Counted from the stretch's first letter, positions 42,205 through 51,633 are shown. The stretch is DNA of 64,000 nucleotides from an uncultured Muribaculaceae bacterium (GCA_947381945.1 CANCXM010000001.1:156500-220499), one strand, 5' to 3'. A program made the numbers and translations. Notes: generated by a model not told the origin, from the letters alone.

Positions 42205-43167
42205 ATGGATGAGCAGGACTCTATAATTGTCGAATCCTACAGCGATGTCTGCGCGCAGGAGTGGGATGAGTTTGTCAGAAAGTCGCGCAATGGCACCTTC
42301 TTGTTCGAGCGTCCTTACATGGACTACCACAAGGACCGGTTCACGGATTGCTCCCTTGTTTTCAGACAGCGCAAGAACGGCAGGATAATCTGTCTGCTCC
42401 CTGCATCTGTCAACGGGGAGACAGTCGTGTCACACGGAGGTCTTACCTACGGTGGCTTCATTATGCCCCCAGATGGCCTTGATGGGGGAAAACTTCTCAG
42501 TGTCATGGCTGTTGCCGTGGATTTCTATCGCGGAAAGGGGCTGAAGAAGTTGCGCTACAAGATGATACCTTATATCTATCACCGTTATCCTTCTGACGAA
42601 GATTATTATGCCTTGTTCAGAGCCTCTGCCGGATTGGTTGAGACGAATCTGTCGTCGGTGATAGAGCTTGACAACGCATATCGTTTTGATGAGCGCAGCA
42701 GACGCAACATGTCAAAGGCAATGAAGGCCGGCATTGTCATAAAGGAGAGTGATGACCTCAGCGGATATTGGCATGTGCTTGAGGAAGTGCTGATGTCGCG
42801 CCATTCCGTCAAACCTGTGCACAGTCTGGATGAAATCCGGCTTCTGAAATCCCGTTTCCCTGAAAATATAAGGCTGTTTACGGCCACGGATTGTGACGGA
42901 GATATAATAGCAGGCTCATTGCTATACTACACGCCGACATGTGTACATGCGCAATACATAGCTGCATCCGAGAGTGGCAGGAAGACAGGGGCATTGTCGC
43001 TGCTTTTCCATCACATTATCACTCAGGAGTGTGGTGGAGCCAAGTATTTCGACTTCGGGATATGCAACGAAGACCACGGCTTGTATCTCAACGAAGGTCT
43101 GCTTCTCCAGAAAAACGGCTTCGGCGGCAGAGGAATCGTCTATAATATATTTGAGGTGGATTTATGA
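42205..43167 (+). CDS. FemAB/CelD-like GNAT-fold protein
   Basis: This 320-residue protein has two GNAT-like halves (about 1-150 and 160-320). The segment SFLFERPYMDYHKDRFTD-type opening, YRFDERSRRNMSKAMKAGIVI and the C-terminal LSLLFHHIITQECGGAKYFDFGICNEDHGLYLNEGLLLQKNGFGG fit FemAB-like acyl or aminoacyl transferases. The start is 13 bp after tsaC. Its substrate is unknown. A second protein of the same broad type is at 29816. Confidence 0.75.
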   Translation: MDEQDSIIVESYSDVCAQEWDEFVRKSRNGTFLFERPYMDYHKDRFTDCSLVFRQRKNGRIICLLPASVNGETVVSHGGLTYGGFIMPPDGLDGGKLLSVMAVAVDFYRGKGLKKLRYKMIPYIYHRYPSDEDYYALFRASAGLVETNLSSVIELDNAYRFDERSRRNMSKAMKAGIVIKESDDLSGYWHVLEEVLMSRHSVKPVHSLDEIRLLKSRFPENIRLFTATDCDGDIIAGSLLYYTPTCVHAQYIAASESGRKTGALSLLFHHIITQECGGAKYFDFGICNEDHGLYLNEGLLLQKNGFGGRGIVYNIFEVDL

Positions 43168-43405
43168 AATGCGCGTCGGTCGTCGGCAAAGTGTAGTGGA
43201 CCGGGCGCATTCCATTCCTGCTACCCCACCGGTAGTAAAATGGGTTAAACAACGTTAAATCTCGGTTTTTGATTGTTGGGATAAGTATTGTAATGATTAT
43301 CTTAGTCCCTTGATTGCTACCGGGTCTGTCCGAGTCACTTTTGCCGGATGTCAGGGGTACGGTTCGATAACCATTATATATATAAATATACACATATTTT
43401 TGCTG

Positions 43406-44320
43406 ATGAATCCGCGCGAGAAAGAGATTTATAAAGTGACGTTGGTGGGTACGGCTGTCAATGCGGTTCTCATTGTGTTGAAATTTATTGCCGGTATCAT
43501 GGGGCGCAGTTCGGCCATGGTAGCGGATGCAGTCCACTCGCTTTCGGATTTTGTCACGGATGTCATTGTCCTTATATTCGTGAAAATCTCCTCGAAGCCG
43601 AGGGATGCGGGACATGAATACGGTCATGGGAAATTTGAGACTTTTGCCACCATGGTCATTGGCTTCATCCTCGCTCTTGCCGGAATCGCCCTGCTCGTCA
43701 ATGGTTGCCGGCTGGTGTTTGACAGTGTGAGTGGCCATGAACTTCCGAAACCGACAATGATTGCCCTTGTGGTCGCTGTCATCTCAATCATCTCTAAAGA
43801 GATTCTTTATCGCTACACTGACCGAGAGGGACGTAAACTGAATTCAAAGGCTGTGATTGCCAATGCCTGGCACCATAGGAGCGATGCCATTTCATCGCTT
43901 GGCACCTTTGTCGGTGTCGGTGGAGCAATGTTTCTTGGGGAAAAGTGGCGCATCCTCGACCCGCTTGCAGCCATCGTTGTAAGCTTTTTCATTATAAAAG
44001 CCGCTTACGACATCATGCGTCCGAGCATTGACGAATTGCTTGAAAGTTCTCTTCCGGATGCATACGAGGACGAAATCCGCGAATTGCTCATGTCTGTGCC
44101 CGGAGTAAGGGCTATCCATAATATGCGCACACGCCGTATAGGAAATGAGATTGCCATAGATCTCCACGCCAAGATGGACGGTGCGATTTCATTGTGTGAG
44201 GCTCATGCCATCGCGAGTGAGGCTGAACGGAAAGTGAAAGGTAAATATGGACAGAACACACTCATAACCATTCACATGGAGCCGATTGACCCGGATGTTT
44301 GCAATTACGTCAGGAATTGA
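43406..44320 (+). CDS. Cation diffusion facilitator (CDF) transporter
   Basis: This 304-residue inner membrane transporter exports divalent metals such as Zn, Fe or Mn. It has about six helices (to about 205) and a cytoplasmic ferredoxin-like C-terminal domain. Metal-site motifs are VADAVHSLSDFVTD (HSLSDFxxD) and GHEYGHGKFE in the N-terminal half, then AWHHRSDAISS (HxxxD) later. I chose ATG 43406 (MNPREKEIYKV) because upstream in-frame codons give an unlikely N terminus full of Ile/Tyr from an ATATATA run. Confidence 0.9.
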   Translation: MNPREKEIYKVTLVGTAVNAVLIVLKFIAGIMGRSSAMVADAVHSLSDFVTDVIVLIFVKISSKPRDAGHEYGHGKFETFATMVIGFILALAGIALLVNGCRLVFDSVSGHELPKPTMIALVVAVISIISKEILYRYTDREGRKLNSKAVIANAWHHRSDAISSLGTFVGVGGAMFLGEKWRILDPLAAIVVSFFIIKAAYDIMRPSIDELLESSLPDAYEDEIRELLMSVPGVRAIHNMRTRRIGNEIAIDLHAKMDGAISLCEAHAIASEAERKVKGKYGQNTLITIHMEPIDPDVCNYVRN

Positions 44321-44410
44321 GCAGTCCCCGGAATGCCTGTCTGTGGTCGGTTCTCATAACCGTGGACGGCTTCACATAATTGCGGACTTGCTTACCAATA
44401 TTGCCGAACG

Positions 44411-44443
44411 TTGCCTTATATCACAATGGATAAACTATCTTTG
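44411..44443 (+). promoter_or_regulatory. Promoter of the AraC-type regulator
   Basis: TTG (44411-44413) and TATCTTTG (44436-44443) are about 22 bp apart, 44 bp before the start codon. Confidence 0.55.
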
Positions 44444-44487
44444 CAGAAGATTTAGACACCCTCTTAACATCCACATATATCACTCAC

Positions 44488-45399
44488 ATGGAGAATAATA
44501 AAGTCATTAATCTTGATTCAATAGATGCCTACAATAAGCTTTATGGTCTGACCACACGTCATCCACTCGTGACAGTCATTGATTTGAAGAAAGCCACACG
44601 GTCGATCAACAATGTCAGGATAAACTATGGTGTCTATGCGCTTTTTTTGAAAAATGGCATCAGTTGCACACTTAAATATGGCCGTAAGCATTACGACTAT
44701 CAGGAAGGCTCGATTGTCAGTTTCTCGCCGGGACGTGTGATTGATGTGTCGATGGATAAGGTCGAGACCGCCCCCGATGTCGTCGGGCTCATGTTTCATC
44801 CGGATCTCATCTATGGCACCCCTCTTGGCGATAAGATTTCATCGTTCACATTTTTCGACTATTCCCAGATGGAGGCGCTGCATCTCTCGGAGGAGGAACG
44901 CGCAATCTTCCTTGATTGCCTCGCGAAGATTGATGCCGAACTTGACCATCCGGTCGACCATCATTCGGCCTCGCTTCTTTCGGCCAATATCCAGCTTCTG
45001 CTCGAATATCTCCATCGTTTCTACGACCGTCAGTTCATCACACGCCACAAGGTCAACTCCGATGTTGTCCGTCAGTTCGAACAGCGTCTGAAAAAGTATT
45101 ATGAGAGCGGTGAGCCTGTCACAGTGATGCCCAACGTGTCATATTTTGCCGAACAGGCCAACCTTTCGCCCGGCTATTTCGGCGATCTCATCCGTAAGGA
45201 GACCGGAAAGACACCGAAAGAAATCATAACCCTCCACATGATTGGAGTTGCAAAGCAGCGCCTCGCAGCTTCCGCCGAGGATGTCAGCCTCATAGCCTAT
45301 TCCCTCGGCTTTGACTACCCTGCCCACTTCTCGCGCATGTTCAAGCGTGTGACCGGCCAGACCCCCAGCGCCTACCGCGAGTCGTTGAATCTCAACTAA
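44488..45399 (+). CDS. AraC-family transcriptional regulator
   Basis: This 303-residue protein has a sensing N-terminal domain (about 1-180) and a C-terminal double HTH of the AraC type (about 200-300). The first helix pair has NVSYFAEQANLSPGYFGDLIRKETGKTPKEII. The second has VSLIAYSLGFDYPAHFSRMFKRVTGQTPSAYRESL, the family signature. The start codon ATG 44488 follows a consensus promoter. The GH28 gene starts 108 bp after its stop and has its own promoter; regulation of that gene is plausible but inferred. Confidence 0.88.
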   Translation: MENNKVINLDSIDAYNKLYGLTTRHPLVTVIDLKKATRSINNVRINYGVYALFLKNGISCTLKYGRKHYDYQEGSIVSFSPGRVIDVSMDKVETAPDVVGLMFHPDLIYGTPLGDKISSFTFFDYSQMEALHLSEEERAIFLDCLAKIDAELDHPVDHHSASLLSANIQLLLEYLHRFYDRQFITRHKVNSDVVRQFEQRLKKYYESGEPVTVMPNVSYFAEQANLSPGYFGDLIRKETGKTPKEIITLHMIGVAKQRLAASAEDVSLIAYSLGFDYPAHFSRMFKRVTGQTPSAYRESLNLN

Positions 45400-45443
45400 T
45401 CCCGCTTGCCAAGCTCTCATTGAGCTTTGGATGCTGACGGTTA

Positions 45444-45476
45444 TTTGGTGATAATGCCATAATTTTTGTACCTTTG
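45444..45476 (+). promoter_or_regulatory. Promoter of the GH28 gene
   Basis: TTTG (45444-45447) and TACCTTTG (45469-45476) are 21 bp apart, 31 bp before ATG 45507. Confidence 0.7.
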
Positions 45477-45506
45477 CGCTATCTTATCTCTAATAAACCG
45501 ATTATT

Positions 45507-46823
45507 ATGAAATTTAGCTCCAAGGCGATAATGTTCGCGCTGCTGTCGGCTTTTGCCCTCGGTGTTCATGCAGAGTTCAAGAATTTTCCTGACGGAAGCG
45601 CTGTTCCGGCATGGTTCAACGACACGAAGGCTCCCAAAGTCGATAAGCTTGGCAAGAAGTATGTGATTACTGACCACGGTGTTGGCCGCGACAGTACCGT
45701 CATCCAGACCGCGGCCATTCAGGCTGTTATCGACAAGGCTGCCGCCAACGGCGGAGGCGTGGTTGTCATTCCCGAAGGTACCTTCCTCAGCGGTTCGCTC
45801 TTCTTCAAGCCGGGAACACATCTCCACATCCTCAAAGGCGGTAAGCTCAAGGGCAGTGATGCCATCACTCACTACGAAATAGTGAAAACCCGTCTGGAAG
45901 GTCAGACAATCGACTATTTCGCCGCTCTCGTGAATGCCGACAAGTGTGATGGTTTCACTATTTCCGGCGAGGGTACTATCGACGGCAACGGTCATCGTTT
46001 CTATGATGAATTCTGGCTCCGCCGCAAGGTCAACCGCAAGTGTACGAACCTTGAGGCACTCCGTCCGCGCATGGCTTATATCTCGAATTCAAAGGATGTC
46101 ACAGTCAGCGGTATTCACATGGTCAATTCCGGATTTTGGACAAACCATCTTTATAATTGCGAGCGAATCAAATATCTCGGTGTCACCATCCTCGCTCCGA
46201 CCGACGGCTATCCCAAAGGTCCGAGTACCGATGCCATTGACCTTGATGTCTGCAACGATGTCCTTGTCAGCAACTGTTACATGAACGTGAACGACGACGG
46301 TGTCTGCCTCAAAGGTGGTAAGGGTACCTACGTCGATACCATTGCCGGCAACGGTAGCGTCAACCGTGTCATAGTTGACCGCTGCACCTTCGGCAAGACA
46401 AATGCCGGTGTCACCTTTGGTAGTGAGGCTTGGGATTGTTCGAATGTCATACTTAAGGACTGCAAGTTCAACGGCACCTATCATGTCCTACTCTTCAAGA
46501 TGCGTCCTGACACTCCCCAGCAATACCGTAATGTCCTCATTGACGGTGCGACCGGCACTGTCCGCAATGCTGTCGAGGTTCAGACCTGGACCCAGTTCTT
46601 CAACAAGGTAGACCGCGATCCGATGCCTGTATCTGGAGTTGACAACGTGACATTTATCAACGGCCATCTCGAATGCACACGTGAGTTCTATAAGGATAAG
46701 AAGACCGACGACTATACCCTCACCAACTTCACATTCCGCGATATCTGGGCCGTCGATCCATCCAAAACCTTCAATACCTCCAATATTGAAAACTGCATCA
46801 TCGAGAACGTGACCCTTAAATAA
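45507..46823 (+). CDS. GH28 family polygalacturonase-like enzyme, exported
   Basis: This 438-residue protein has a signal peptide (MKFSSKAIMFALLSAFALGVHA). A right-handed beta-helix of GH28 type follows: DSTVIQTAAIQAVIDKAAANGGGVVVIPEGTFLSGSLFFKPGTHLHI, DGFTISGEGTIDGNGHRFYDEFW, STDAIDLDVCNDV and NVNDDGVCLKGG. The catalytic aspartates are present, but the usual GHG is NAG here (TNAGVTFGSEA) and the usual RxK is LFK (LLFKMRPDT). It may have an altered specificity. ATG 45507 is chosen because the promoter -7 overlaps the upstream in-frame codons. It is a clear paralogue of the C-terminal half of the fusion at 61509. Confidence 0.85.
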   Translation: MKFSSKAIMFALLSAFALGVHAEFKNFPDGSAVPAWFNDTKAPKVDKLGKKYVITDHGVGRDSTVIQTAAIQAVIDKAAANGGGVVVIPEGTFLSGSLFFKPGTHLHILKGGKLKGSDAITHYEIVKTRLEGQTIDYFAALVNADKCDGFTISGEGTIDGNGHRFYDEFWLRRKVNRKCTNLEALRPRMAYISNSKDVTVSGIHMVNSGFWTNHLYNCERIKYLGVTILAPTDGYPKGPSTDAIDLDVCNDVLVSNCYMNVNDDGVCLKGGKGTYVDTIAGNGSVNRVIVDRCTFGKTNAGVTFGSEAWDCSNVILKDCKFNGTYHVLLFKMRPDTPQQYRNVLIDGATGTVRNAVEVQTWTQFFNKVDRDPMPVSGVDNVTFINGHLECTREFYKDKKTDDYTLTNFTFRDIWAVDPSKTFNTSNIENCIIENVTLK

Positions 46824-46899
46824 CTTATCCCGGTGTAAAACAGTTCTTACGAAATAATAGTCTTACGTTTGATAAAGCAATTTATAAGCGACATATCAG

Positions 46900-46935
46900 A
46901 AAACGGTCAGAAATCCCCGGATTTCTGACCGTTTT
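46900..46935. terminator. Palindromic bidirectional-type terminator after GH28
   Basis: AAAACGGTCAGAAAT pairs with ATTTCTGACCGTTTT around CCCCGG. The A-rich and T-rich ends would serve both strands. Confidence 0.7.
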
Positions 46936-47552
46936 CAATTTTATCTTTGTTTATGAATTTTCAGTATAATCTCTCAAATTCACATCAATAATCATTTGAT
47001 TGCCATCCGGAATGGTGCGGCAGCTTCTGTAATTCGCAAACGGACTATGTCTGTCGGCTATGGGGTCCATAGCACTCATATTTAGTGGATTTTTATATGA
47101 GGATGAGGTGAATTTTAAAGAAATCAGTTATTTTTGGAGAATAAATGCTCTTGAAGAGTGTCTAATCCAAAATAAAAGCGTAACTTTGTCTTGTCAATGG
47201 AGGAGAAATACCGTTGATTAAAGAAAAGCGTTTGCTTTCTTTCTAAAGTGATGAAATCGCCAAATTTATGATCTGAGAGAAGAAGGATTAGACGCTCTTC
47301 TGTTTCGTTGTAGTCAATCAAGTCCGTTACGGGCTCATTGATAGCGATTCAGTGGGGCATTTATTCAGTCTTTTTCAGTCAGATCGGGGCGTTTGGCGAT
47401 GCCTTTCACTTCTGAAAAAGAGCGAAGAGTTCCCCACTTTTCATTCGTTTCATATTGTATTCTGATTTATAAATGCCTTATAGGGAACAGGGCCCATAAA
47501 TAGTAACTAAATCTAATTCATCATTATTTAAGTAGCAAATAGAATTGTTTTT
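46936..47552. other. Gene-poor AT-rich region with possible gene remnants
   Basis: No intact gene is convincing. A 65-codon open frame on the minus strand (47124-47321; MIDYNETEERLILLLSDHKFGDFI...) has no recognisable family. Further upstream on the same strand, about 47395-47450, a stretch reads RMKSGELFALF and, after a frame change, SEVKGIAKRPDLTEKD before a stop. These could be eroded pieces of a lost gene, but this is weak. Confidence 0.3.
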
Positions 47553-48260
47553 ATGAAACGAAAATTTTGGTTGTTAGGAACTGCATTTTTTGCAGTGATT
47601 CCATGTGCCCATGCGGAAAATTCCGAGATGTTGGTAAAACCTTTTCTTAATCCGCTTATCGGGCTAACTGTACTGGCTGCATGTGTTTTATTTTTCATTC
47701 TTACGCTTAGTGCAAGGTTCAGAACTATCTATCCGTCTTATTCCGGTCGGATTCTGTGGAGTCTTATTGCTTTCCCGCTTTTTTTTATTGGAGTGAACAT
47801 CGCCAGTATGGTATCATCCTTCATCTGTGCATTTTATGATGTTGCGCAAATAAAAATGCCATTTATTGTTTCCGGTTTCATCAATGCCTTCGCGCTCTAT
47901 GCAATGTTCAATCTGATGCGTAAGAAAGATATATTTTTATTTTCATGGCGTAAGGAATCTGTTGTTCAGGTTCCCCGTCTGATTAAGGATATGCTTAATG
48001 TCTCAATTTGGGCTACTTTTTTCAGTGTGTTGATTTTGTGTGTGTCATCATCGACAGTAATTATTGAATTTGGAGCTACGGAGGCCAAGGCCCTTCTCAT
48101 TGGTGCGGTGACTTGTATTGTGCAGTTGATTTCGTCTATCCTGATTATTTGGGTAGCGGAGCGCAGGGCACATCTCCTCAACATTCTGTTTGGCTATCAT
48201 GGCTATAGCCACTCCGGCAAGACTGATTTTCCATCAGAGATTGAAGGCTTCCAGTTTTAA
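47553..48260 (+). CDS. Small polytopic membrane protein, function unknown
   Basis: This 235-residue protein has a signal-like N terminus (MKRKFWLLGTAFFAVIPCAHAE). It then has about five hydrophobic segments (about 32-55, 68-90, 100-120, 148-170, 180-200) and a short hydrophilic tail ending TDFPSEIEGFQF. I do not recognise a family. It is AT-rich compared with its neighbours and is isolated between two gene-poor gaps, which fits a recently acquired or fast-changing gene. Confidence 0.6.
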   Translation: MKRKFWLLGTAFFAVIPCAHAENSEMLVKPFLNPLIGLTVLAACVLFFILTLSARFRTIYPSYSGRILWSLIAFPLFFIGVNIASMVSSFICAFYDVAQIKMPFIVSGFINAFALYAMFNLMRKKDIFLFSWRKESVVQVPRLIKDMLNVSIWATFFSVLILCVSSSTVIIEFGATEAKALLIGAVTCIVQLISSILIIWVAERRAHLLNILFGYHGYSHSGKTDFPSEIEGFQF

Positions 48261-48415
48261 ACCTTTTTATTTATAGACTTATCTTTTAAGTATAGATTTA
48301 TTAGCCTTTATCGTTTTTTTACTTTAATCTCCATTTAATTATTCTAAATCAGATGAAAAATCATTGTATTGAAATGAAGAAATAGTTTTGTTGAAATTAG
48401 ATATGTAAGCAAGAG

Positions 48416-48449
48416 ATGCGGAATTTCGGTTCATGCCGAGATTCCGCAT
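48416..48449. terminator. Hairpin between the membrane protein and tyrA
   Basis: ATGCGGAATTTCGG pairs with CCGAGATTCCGCAT around TTCATG (one mismatch). It lies between two convergent genes; neither side has a strong T-run. The adjacent 48466-48505 is an exact tandem duplication of a 20-bp unit that includes the tyrA stop codon. Confidence 0.55.
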
Positions 48450-48499
48450 CAAATTCATTTATAGAGCCACAATCTACTCTTATCTGCCACAATCTACTC

Positions 48500-49273
48500 T
48501 TATCTGATGTGTTCCCTCACTCTTGCGAGGTAGGCTTTCATGGCTTCGCTGTCGCGGTGCTTGATGATTTCGAGGAGTTCGGCCATCTGTTCCTGGATTT
48601 TTTCAATCTGTTCGGGGGTATTGGGATTGAAAAGGATTTCGCTGACAAGAAAATCGTCCTCCGACATCAGGCCGCGTGCAATCTGCATGTGGCGCTTGAA
48701 TGTCGTGCCGGGTGCTTCCTGATGTTTCATCACTCCTGCAAATGCCAATGTTGCGGCAAAGGGTATCGAGAGGGAGTATGCGATGGTCTCGTCATGCTCC
48801 TTGAAGGAATACTCCACGATGTTGAGATGGAGACGCGAGTAGAGGTCGCGGAAAAACACTTTGCCGAGATGGTCGCCTTCGCTGATGATGATGGCGTTTT
48901 CATTGCTGAGGTTGCTGAGCGAGGCGAATGTCGGGCCAAACATCGGGTGGGTGCTGACGAAAGGATGGCCGCACGAGGCATAGAACTCCGGCAGCCCTGT
49001 CTTGACAGATGCGATGTCGCTGATGATGCACGATGGTTTGAGGTAGGGGAGCACAGCCTGGAAGGACTGCAAAGTGTACTTCACAGTCGAGGCGTTGATT
49101 ACGAGCTGTGGCTCGAAGTCCTCGATTTCGCTTAGTTCCTTGAAGCGGAGTGCATTGAATGTGAAGCGCAGGCGCTGATGGTCGGGGTCATAGACTGCCA
49201 CTTCGTGGTCAAACGAGAGGAGGTCGCAGAAGAAGCTGCCCATCTTTCCGGCTCCGAGAATCAAAATTTTCAT
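48500..49273 (-). CDS. tyrA: Prephenate dehydrogenase
   Basis: This 257-residue enzyme makes 4-hydroxyphenylpyruvate for tyrosine synthesis. The N-terminal Rossmann motif is ILGAGKMGSFFCDLLS, followed by SCIISDIASVKTGL and the substrate-site region STHPMFGP. The chorismate mutase part found in some TyrA proteins is absent; the mutase is on the adjacent DAHPS protein. It is the last gene of a four-gene operon with a Phe/Tyr leader. Confidence 0.88.
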   Translation of the reverse strand: MKILILGAGKMGSFFCDLLSFDHEVAVYDPDHQRLRFTFNALRFKELSEIEDFEPQLVINASTVKYTLQSFQAVLPYLKPSCIISDIASVKTGLPEFYASCGHPFVSTHPMFGPTFASLSNLSNENAIIISEGDHLGKVFFRDLYSRLHLNIVEYSFKEHDETIAYSLSIPFAATLAFAGVMKHQEAPGTTFKRHMQIARGLMSEDDFLVSEILFNPNTPEQIEKIQEQMAELLEIIKHRDSEAMKAYLARVREHIR

Positions 49274-49354
49274 CTCTTTGTATGTTTCGAAATATTCGGG
49301 AGCCTGCCGGTGTCAGTTGGGAGTGATGTCCGGCAGACTCCCCGTTTTTCTGTT

Positions 49355-50437
49355 TTACTTCTTGTTTTCAGTCAGTTCAACCTGGATTCTCACGGATTCC
49401 TCATGGATTGTCGAGAGAATCTTGCGCATGAATTCCTCGTCGACACCGGCTGCGGCTGCGGTCTTGACGCGGGTGTGCATGATGTCGCCGTAACGTCCCG
49501 GCTGCACGACGGGCATGTTGTGGTTCTTCTTGTATGCACCGATTTCGCGCGATATGTTCATTCGCTTGGCGAGGATTTCCACCAGCTCGTTGTCGAGTTG
49601 GTCAATCTGGCGACGGAGCTGTGCGAGGCTTTCAGTGGGCACCGGTGCGTCGCGGTACACGAGGTTATCGAGAATCACGCCGAGCACTTCAGGTGTGATT
49701 TGCTGGTTCTTGTCGCTCCATGCACAGTCGGGGTTGCAGTGGCTCTCAATGATGAGGCCGTCGAAGCCCATGTCGAGTGCCTGCTGCGAAAGTGAGGCAA
49801 TGAGTTCGCGCTTGCCTCCGATATGGCTCGGGTCGCAGATAATGGGGAGCTGCGGGTAGCGGATACGGAGTTCGAGGGGGATGCGCCACTGGGGATGGTT
49901 GCGGTAGATGTGTTCGCCGTAGGTGCTGAAACCTCTGTGGATCACACCCAGACGGGTGATGCCGGCATTGTAGAGGCGTTCGAGAGCGCCGATCCAGAGT
50001 TCGAGGTCGGGGTTCACGGGATTCTTGACGAGCACGGGGATGTCGCGTCCGCTCTCACGGAGCACGTCGGCGATTTCCTGCATTGCGAACGGGTTGGCCG
50101 ATGTGCGCGCACCGATCCAGAGGAGGTCGATGTCATATTCAAGCGCTGCTTCGACGTGGCCTCGGTTGGCTACCTCAGTCGAGATTTTCAAGCCGGTCTC
50201 CTCGCGGACCTTGTTGAGCCATGCGAGTCCGGGAACGCCAACACCTTCGAAACCTCCGGGCTTGGTGCGGGGTTTCCAGATGCCTGCGCGGTAGATTTTG
50301 ACTCCTGTGCGAAGGAGTTCGCGGGCTGTTTGCATCACTTGTTCCTCAGTCTCGGCACTGCAAGGACCTGAGATGATGATAGGCTTGGTGAGTTCCACTC
50401 CGTCGATTGCGAGCGGCTTGATATTTTCCATGTTCAT
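49355..50437 (-). CDS. Bifunctional DAHP synthase / chorismate mutase
   Basis: This 360-residue protein combines the first shikimate step with the first branch step to Phe and Tyr. The N-terminal type I DAHP synthase (about 1-255) has IISGPCSAETEEQV, KIYRAGIWKPRTKPGGFEGVG, WIGARTSANPFAMQ, VLVKNPVNPDLELW and CDPSHIGGKREL. The C-terminal AroQ chorismate mutase (about 262-350) has LRRQIDQLDNELVEILAKRMNISREIGAYKKN. This N-to-C order is common in Bacteroidota. A start two codons later (MENIKP) is also possible. It is the third gene of the pheA operon. Confidence 0.93.
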   Translation of the reverse strand: MNMENIKPLAIDGVELTKPIIISGPCSAETEEQVMQTARELLRTGVKIYRAGIWKPRTKPGGFEGVGVPGLAWLNKVREETGLKISTEVANRGHVEAALEYDIDLLWIGARTSANPFAMQEIADVLRESGRDIPVLVKNPVNPDLELWIGALERLYNAGITRLGVIHRGFSTYGEHIYRNHPQWRIPLELRIRYPQLPIICDPSHIGGKRELIASLSQQALDMGFDGLIIESHCNPDCAWSDKNQQITPEVLGVILDNLVYRDAPVPTESLAQLRRQIDQLDNELVEILAKRMNISREIGAYKKNHNMPVVQPGRYGDIMHTRVKTAAAAGVDEEFMRKILSTIHEESVRIQVELTENKK

Positions 50438-50466
50438 AATTCTCTATATTCTATGTATAAGTTCTT

Positions 50467-51633
50467 TTATTTTGTATTGAGTGCCTTTATGCGGTTGAGC
50501 GCTTCGGTCATGCGTTCCTCGGTCGCGCAAAGTGAGATGCGGATGTAGCGTTCACCGTTTGAACCGAAGATGAATCCCGGAGTGAGGAACACCTTCGCCT
50601 CATGGAGCAGACGGTCGGCGAGAGCTTCAGATGTGACATTCGGGTCATTGATTTTTCCCCAGAGGAAGAGTCCGCTTTGGGTCGGATCGAAGGTGCAACC
50701 GAGTTCACCCATGATCTGCTCTGCCACCTTGCGGCGCGACGCGTAGACGGCGTTGACCTCGTCGTGCCAGTCCTTGTCGGCTTCGAGGGCCTTTGCCGCA
50801 GCAAGCATGAGAGGTTTGAACTGTCCGGAGTCAATATTGCTCTTTACTTTGAGTATCCAAGAGATGAATGTGGGGTTGGATGCAGCCATACCGACGCGCC
50901 ATCCCGGCATGTTGTGGCTCTTACTGAGCGAGTTCATCTCTATGGCTATCTCTTTCGCTCCCGGCACTTGCATGATGCTCATTGGAGTGTCGTTGAGGAT
51001 GAAAGAATAGGGGTTGTCGTTGACAATCACTATGCCGTGCTTCTTGCCGAAAGCGATGGCCTTCTCGAAAGTCTCCATCCGTGCGCGGGCACCCGTCGGC
51101 ATGTGGGGATAGTTGAGCCACATCAGTTTTATGCGGTCAAGCGGAAGCTTCTCCAGAGCTTCGAAGTCCGGCTGCCATCCGCTCTCCTCGACGAGGTCGT
51201 AGTTGAATATCTCAGCGCCGACGAGCTTACTGATTGAGGAATAGGTCGGATAGCCGGGGTTGGGGACGAGCACACCGTCGCCGGGATTGAGGAAGGCGAG
51301 AGAGATGTGTGTGACACCCTCCTTTGAGCCGATGAGTGGCTGGATTTCCGACTTCGGGTCAAGGTCAACGTCATACCATTTCTTGTACCAACGGGCAAAA
51401 CCTTCACGCAGTTCGGGCACTCCGACGTGGGGCTGATAGCCGTGGTTGGAGGGGCAGTTGAGCGCTTCGGTCATTGTGTCGATGACTGCCTGATGGGGAG
51501 GACGGTCCGGTCCACCGATTCCGAGCGACACCACGTCGTCGCCGGCAGCCTTCATGGCCGCCACTTCTTTAAGTTTTGTCGAGAAGTAGTATTCCTTGAT
51601 ATTCTCTACTCTCTGTGAGGGTTTTATTTCCAT
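50467..51633 (-). CDS. PLP-dependent aminotransferase class I/II, probably aromatic
   Basis: This 388-residue fold-type I enzyme has SLGIGGPDRPPHQAVID, SKEGVTHISLAFLNPGDGVLVPNPGYPTY, LMWLNYPHMPTGA, NDNPYSFI and the PLP lysine in EMNSLSKSHNMPGWRVG. It is placed between pheA and the DAHPS-chorismate mutase gene, which suggests that it transaminates phenylpyruvate and 4-hydroxyphenylpyruvate, or prephenate. It is similar to LL-diaminopimelate/aspartate-type aminotransferases, so its true amino-acid range is open. Confidence 0.85.
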   Translation of the reverse strand: MEIKPSQRVENIKEYYFSTKLKEVAAMKAAGDDVVSLGIGGPDRPPHQAVIDTMTEALNCPSNHGYQPHVGVPELREGFARWYKKWYDVDLDPKSEIQPLIGSKEGVTHISLAFLNPGDGVLVPNPGYPTYSSISKLVGAEIFNYDLVEESGWQPDFEALEKLPLDRIKLMWLNYPHMPTGARARMETFEKAIAFGKKHGIVIVNDNPYSFILNDTPMSIMQVPGAKEIAIEMNSLSKSHNMPGWRVGMAASNPTFISWILKVKSNIDSGQFKPLMLAAAKALEADKDWHDEVNAVYASRRKVAEQIMGELGCTFDPTQSGLFLWGKINDPNVTSEALADRLLHEAKVFLTPGFIFGSNGERYIRISLCATEERMTEALNRIKALNTK

